This document shows, in pieces, positions 6,036-8,747 of a DNA stretch of 8,747 nucleotides (positions are counted from its first letter, which is position 1; every line of letters starts with the position of its first letter). The notes beneath the pieces are model-generated. The model worked only from the letters and a program-made list of their open reading frames with translations. It did not search any database and was not told the origin of the DNA. The position numbers and the translations under genes were made by a program. Source of the DNA: an uncultured Gemella sp. (GTDB lineage: Bacteria > Bacillota > Bacilli > Staphylococcales > Gemellaceae); NCBI GenBank assembly GCA_947254465.1, contig CAMYEU010000060.1, positions 1 to 8,747 of the forward strand, given 5' to 3'.

Positions 6036-7853
6036 ATGGATAAAAGAAATGAAAGGCAAAAGAAAATAAGGAACTTTTCTATAATTGCACATATTGACCA
6101 CGGGAAATCGACTCTTGCGGACAGAATTTTAGAAAAAACAAAGGCGTTAGAACAACGTGAGATGAAAGCACAACTTCTTGACTCGATGGATATTGAGCGT
6201 GAAAGAGGTATTACAATTAAACTTAATGCAGTTCAATTACAATATACTGCTAAAGATGGGGAAGAGTATATTTTTCACTTAATCGATACACCGGGACACG
6301 TAGACTTCACGTATGAAGTATCACGTTCTCTTGCAGCATGTGAAGGTGCTATTTTAGTAGTTGATGCCGCTCAAGGTATTGAAGCACAAACTTTAGCTAA
6401 CGTATACTTAGCATTAGACAATAATTTAGAAATTATTCCAATTATTAACAAAATCGACTTACCTGCAGCGGATCCTGAAAAAGTTAAGACTGAAATTGAG
6501 GATGTAATTGGATTACCAACAGATGATATCGTGCTAGCTTCTGCTAAAGCGGGTATTGGTATTGATGAGATCTTAGAACAAATAGTAGAATATGTTCCAG
6601 CTCCATCTGGTGATGCGGCTGAACCACTTCAAGCGTTGATCTTTGACTCATTATATGATGCGTATAGAGGAGTTATAGTATCAGTACGCATTAAGAACGG
6701 AACTGTAAAAGCTGGAGATAAGATTAAGATGATGGCTACTGGTGGTGTGTTCGAGGTTACTGAAGTTGGTATTCACACACCTAAAGAAAAAATCGTTGAT
6801 GAACTTACTGCAGGGGATGTAGGATTTATCTGTGCATCTATCAAAAATGTAAGTGAAACTCGTGTGGGGGATACAATCACATTAGCTAATAATCCTGCTA
6901 AAGAAGCATTACCTGGATATAGAAAATTAAATCCAATGGTATTCTGTGGATTATATCCAATTGATTCATCAAAATATAATGATTTACGTGAAGCATTAGA
7001 AAAATTAGAACTTAACGACTCAGCTTTACAATATGAAGCTGAAACATCACAAGCGCTTGGATTCGGATTTAGATGTGGATTCTTAGGAATGTTACACATG
7101 GAAATCATCCAAGAGCGTATTGAACGTGAATTTAACATTGATATCATTGCTACTGCACCGTCAGTTATATACAAAGTTGAAAAAACTGATGGAACTATGG
7201 TAGATGTATCAAACCCATCAGAGATGCCAGATCCACAAAAAATTAATAAGATTACTGAGCCATTTGTTAAGGCGAGTATTATGGTACCAAATGACTATGT
7301 GGGTGCTGTTATGGATCTTTGTCAGAAAAAACGTGGTATCTTCTTAAATATGGAATATATCGATGATACAAGGGTTAATATTACTTATGATATACCTTTA
7401 TCAGAAATTGTCTTTGATTTCTTCGATCAACTTAAATCTAATACAAAAGGATATGCATCATTTGATTATGAATTAACTGGATATAAAGATAGTAACCTTG
7501 TTAAGATGGATATTCTATTAAATGGTGAACAAGTCGATGCTTTAAGTTTCATTGTTCACAGAGAATTTGCTTACCAACGTGGTAAAGTTATTGTAGAAAA
7601 ACTTAAAAAACTTATTCCAAAACAACAATTCGAAATTCCTATCCAAGCTGCAATTGGAAATAAAATTATCTCTCGTGAAACTATTAAAGCAATGCGTAAA
7701 AACGTTCTTGCTAAATGTTACGGAGGGGATATCAGTAGGAAACGTAAACTATTAGAGAAACAGAAAAAAGGTAAAGAGAGAATGAAAGCTGTTGGTAGCG
7801 TAGAAGTTCCTCAAGATGCCTTCATGGCTGTTCTGAAAATGGATGAAGAATAA
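6036..7853 (+). CDS. lepA: Translation factor LepA (elongation factor 4) GTPase
   Basis: LepA is a ribosome-associated GTPase related to EF-G, linked to back-translocation and, in later work, to initiation and ribosome biogenesis. All GTPase motifs are present: G1 AHIDHGKST (18-26), G2 RGIT (57-60), G3 DTPGHVD (84-90), G4 NKID (138-141) and G5 SAK (169-171). These are followed by EF-G-like domains, including GFGFRCGFLGMLHMEIIQER. The LepA-specific C-terminal domain contains KCYGGDISRKRKLLEKQKKG and ends at EVPQDAFMAVLKMDEE. The 605-residue length is normal (about 600). The ATG start has AAGGAAGA (6023-6030) at good spacing and leaves a typical N-terminus just before the G1 loop. recX lies 12 bases upstream and hemW overlaps by one base. 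There is nothing unusual in the protein; identification is secure. Confidence 0.98.
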   Translation: MDKRNERQKKIRNFSIIAHIDHGKSTLADRILEKTKALEQREMKAQLLDSMDIERERGITIKLNAVQLQYTAKDGEEYIFHLIDTPGHVDFTYEVSRSLAACEGAILVVDAAQGIEAQTLANVYLALDNNLEIIPIINKIDLPAADPEKVKTEIEDVIGLPTDDIVLASAKAGIGIDEILEQIVEYVPAPSGDAAEPLQALIFDSLYDAYRGVIVSVRIKNGTVKAGDKIKMMATGGVFEVTEVGIHTPKEKIVDELTAGDVGFICASIKNVSETRVGDTITLANNPAKEALPGYRKLNPMVFCGLYPIDSSKYNDLREALEKLELNDSALQYEAETSQALGFGFRCGFLGMLHMEIIQERIEREFNIDIIATAPSVIYKVEKTDGTMVDVSNPSEMPDPQKINKITEPFVKASIMVPNDYVGAVMDLCQKKRGIFLNMEYIDDTRVNITYDIPLSEIVFDFFDQLKSNTKGYASFDYELTGYKDSNLVKMDILLNGEQVDALSFIVHREFAYQRGKVIVEKLKKLIPKQQFEIPIQAAIGNKIISRETIKAMRKNVLAKCYGGDISRKRKLLEKQKKGKERMKAVGSVEVPQDAFMAVLKMDEE

Positions 7854-8747
7854 TGAAAAGTTATCCACGCGGAGTATATATTCATATTCCATTTTGTAAG
7901 TATATTTGTTCATACTGTGATTTCAATAAGTTTTATATACAAAGACAACCTGTCGATAAGTATATAGATTGCTTAATTAAAGAAATCGAGAGTATGGAAA
8001 ACATTCAAAATGTTGAAACTATTTATATTGGTGGTGGAACACCGAGTGCATTGAGTGATGAGCAACTTCATCGTTTACTAACTGCATTAAGAAATAAAAT
8101 TCCACAACAACTGCGTGAATTTACTTTTGAAGCTAACCCTGAGGATCTTGTTGATTCTCGGGTTGCTTTGGTAAAGGGCTACGGAGTTGATAGAATTAGT
8201 ATGGGGGTTCAGACTTTTAATAATGAGTTGTTAAAAATTCTTGGACGAGGACATGTTGCTGATGATGTAGATATGGCGATTGCTAATTGTAAAAAACATG
8301 GGATTGAGGATATTAATGTAGATTTAATGTTTTCACTACCGAAGCAAACTATGGATGACCTATATGACAGTATGAAGAAGGTTGCAGAGTATAATATTAG
8401 TCATATTTCATGCTATTCATTGATTTTGGAACAAAAGACTAAGCTTTATAATCAGGTGAGAGATAAGAAAGTTACATTGCCTTCGAATGAAACAGAAGAG
8501 AAAATGTACAATGAGGTCATTAATTTCTTAACAGAAAATGGTTATGAACAGTATGAAATCAGTAATTTTGCTAGACCTGGTCATGAGAGTGTTCATAATA
8601 GTAGTTACTGGAAAAATATAGAGTATTATGGTCTTGGAGCGGGAGCGCACGGTTATATTGATGGAGTGCGTTATGCAAATCAAGGAGCATTAAAATTCTA
8701 TATCGACAGTATGTTAGAGAAGGGACATGCTAGACGTGAAGAAAATA
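7853..8747 (+). CDS. hemW: HemW, radical-SAM-family heme chaperone, 3' end cut by the window
   Basis: 298 of an expected 375-380 or so residues are present; the rest lies beyond the window. The radical SAM cluster motif is CKYICSYCDF (Cys15, Cys19, Cys22). The residue two after the last cysteine is Phe24, as in HemW, not the fourth Cys of the true coproporphyrinogen oxidase HemN, so an annotation as HemN would be wrong. Other family features are the SAM-binding IGGGTPS (59-65), FEANPED (92-98), DRISMGVQTF (113-122), LGRGH (130-134), EISNFARPGHES (235-246) and HNSSYW (248-253). HemW binds heme and is thought to deliver it to membrane proteins. The ATG overlaps the lepA stop (TAATG), only a weak GGATG lies upstream, and translation is probably coupled to lepA. 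The lepA-hemW order is conserved in Bacillota. Identification is strong despite truncation. Confidence 0.93.
   Translation, partial: MKSYPRGVYIHIPFCKYICSYCDFNKFYIQRQPVDKYIDCLIKEIESMENIQNVETIYIGGGTPSALSDEQLHRLLTALRNKIPQQLREFTFEANPEDLVDSRVALVKGYGVDRISMGVQTFNNELLKILGRGHVADDVDMAIANCKKHGIEDINVDLMFSLPKQTMDDLYDSMKKVAEYNISHISCYSLILEQKTKLYNQVRDKKVTLPSNETEEKMYNEVINFLTENGYEQYEISNFARPGHESVHNSSYWKNIEYYGLGAGAHGYIDGVRYANQGALKFYIDSMLEKGHARREEN

Noticed and set aside
6773..7174. 133-codon open frame on the - strand
   Set aside because: It is antisense to the well-identified lepA gene and shows no family features. The frames at 3639-3848 and 4856-5050 on the - strand are rejected for the same reason, against egtU.
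7853..8747. Oxygen-independent coproporphyrinogen oxidase HemN
   Set aside because: The cluster motif has Phe24 where HemN carries a fourth cysteine, and HNSSYW and the overall layout are those of HemW.

Overview
The window is AT-rich (roughly two thirds A+T). Its codon use, strong Shine-Dalgarno sites and protein families point to a low-GC Bacillota of the class Bacilli. The long-form RecX, the lepA-hemW pair and the streptococcal-style permease/binding-protein fusion suggest Gemella or a close relative; the genus is an inference from remembered similarity, not a database match. All recognised genes are on the + strand. The window is cut at both ends: the first gene has lost its 5' end and the last its 3' end.

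Region 1 (1-1600): bases 1-43 are not genomic. They are an Illumina Nextera adapter (index, read-2 arm and Tn5 mosaic end) left on the contig end. It is joined to a SulP-family anion transporter missing about its first 80 residues, followed by an intrinsic terminator. Region 2 (1600-2130): a small three-helix membrane protein of unknown function with a strong ribosome binding site, then a weak terminator-like hairpin.

Region 3 (2130-5150): an AT-rich leader with a good sigma-A-type promoter and a perfect 9+3+9 inverted repeat, then a tight operon. The operon encodes a MarR-type regulator, an ABC ATPase without CBS domains, and a permease fused to its substrate-binding domain. It ends at a strong intrinsic terminator. 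Such transporters are usually labelled OpuC (choline/betaine), but the sequence looks much more like the ergothioneine importer EgtUV of Streptococcus pneumoniae. The MarR protein probably controls the operon through the inverted repeat.

Region 4 (5150-8747): recX, lepA and hemW, 12 bases apart and then overlapping by one base, probably one transcript. They encode a RecA modulator, the ribosomal GTPase EF4 and a radical-SAM-like heme chaperone (truncated by the window end). I found no tRNA, rRNA, CRISPR array, insertion sequence or phage gene. The most interesting part is the MarR-controlled EgtUV-like operon and its leader; the most practically important point is the adapter at the contig end and the false protein start it creates.
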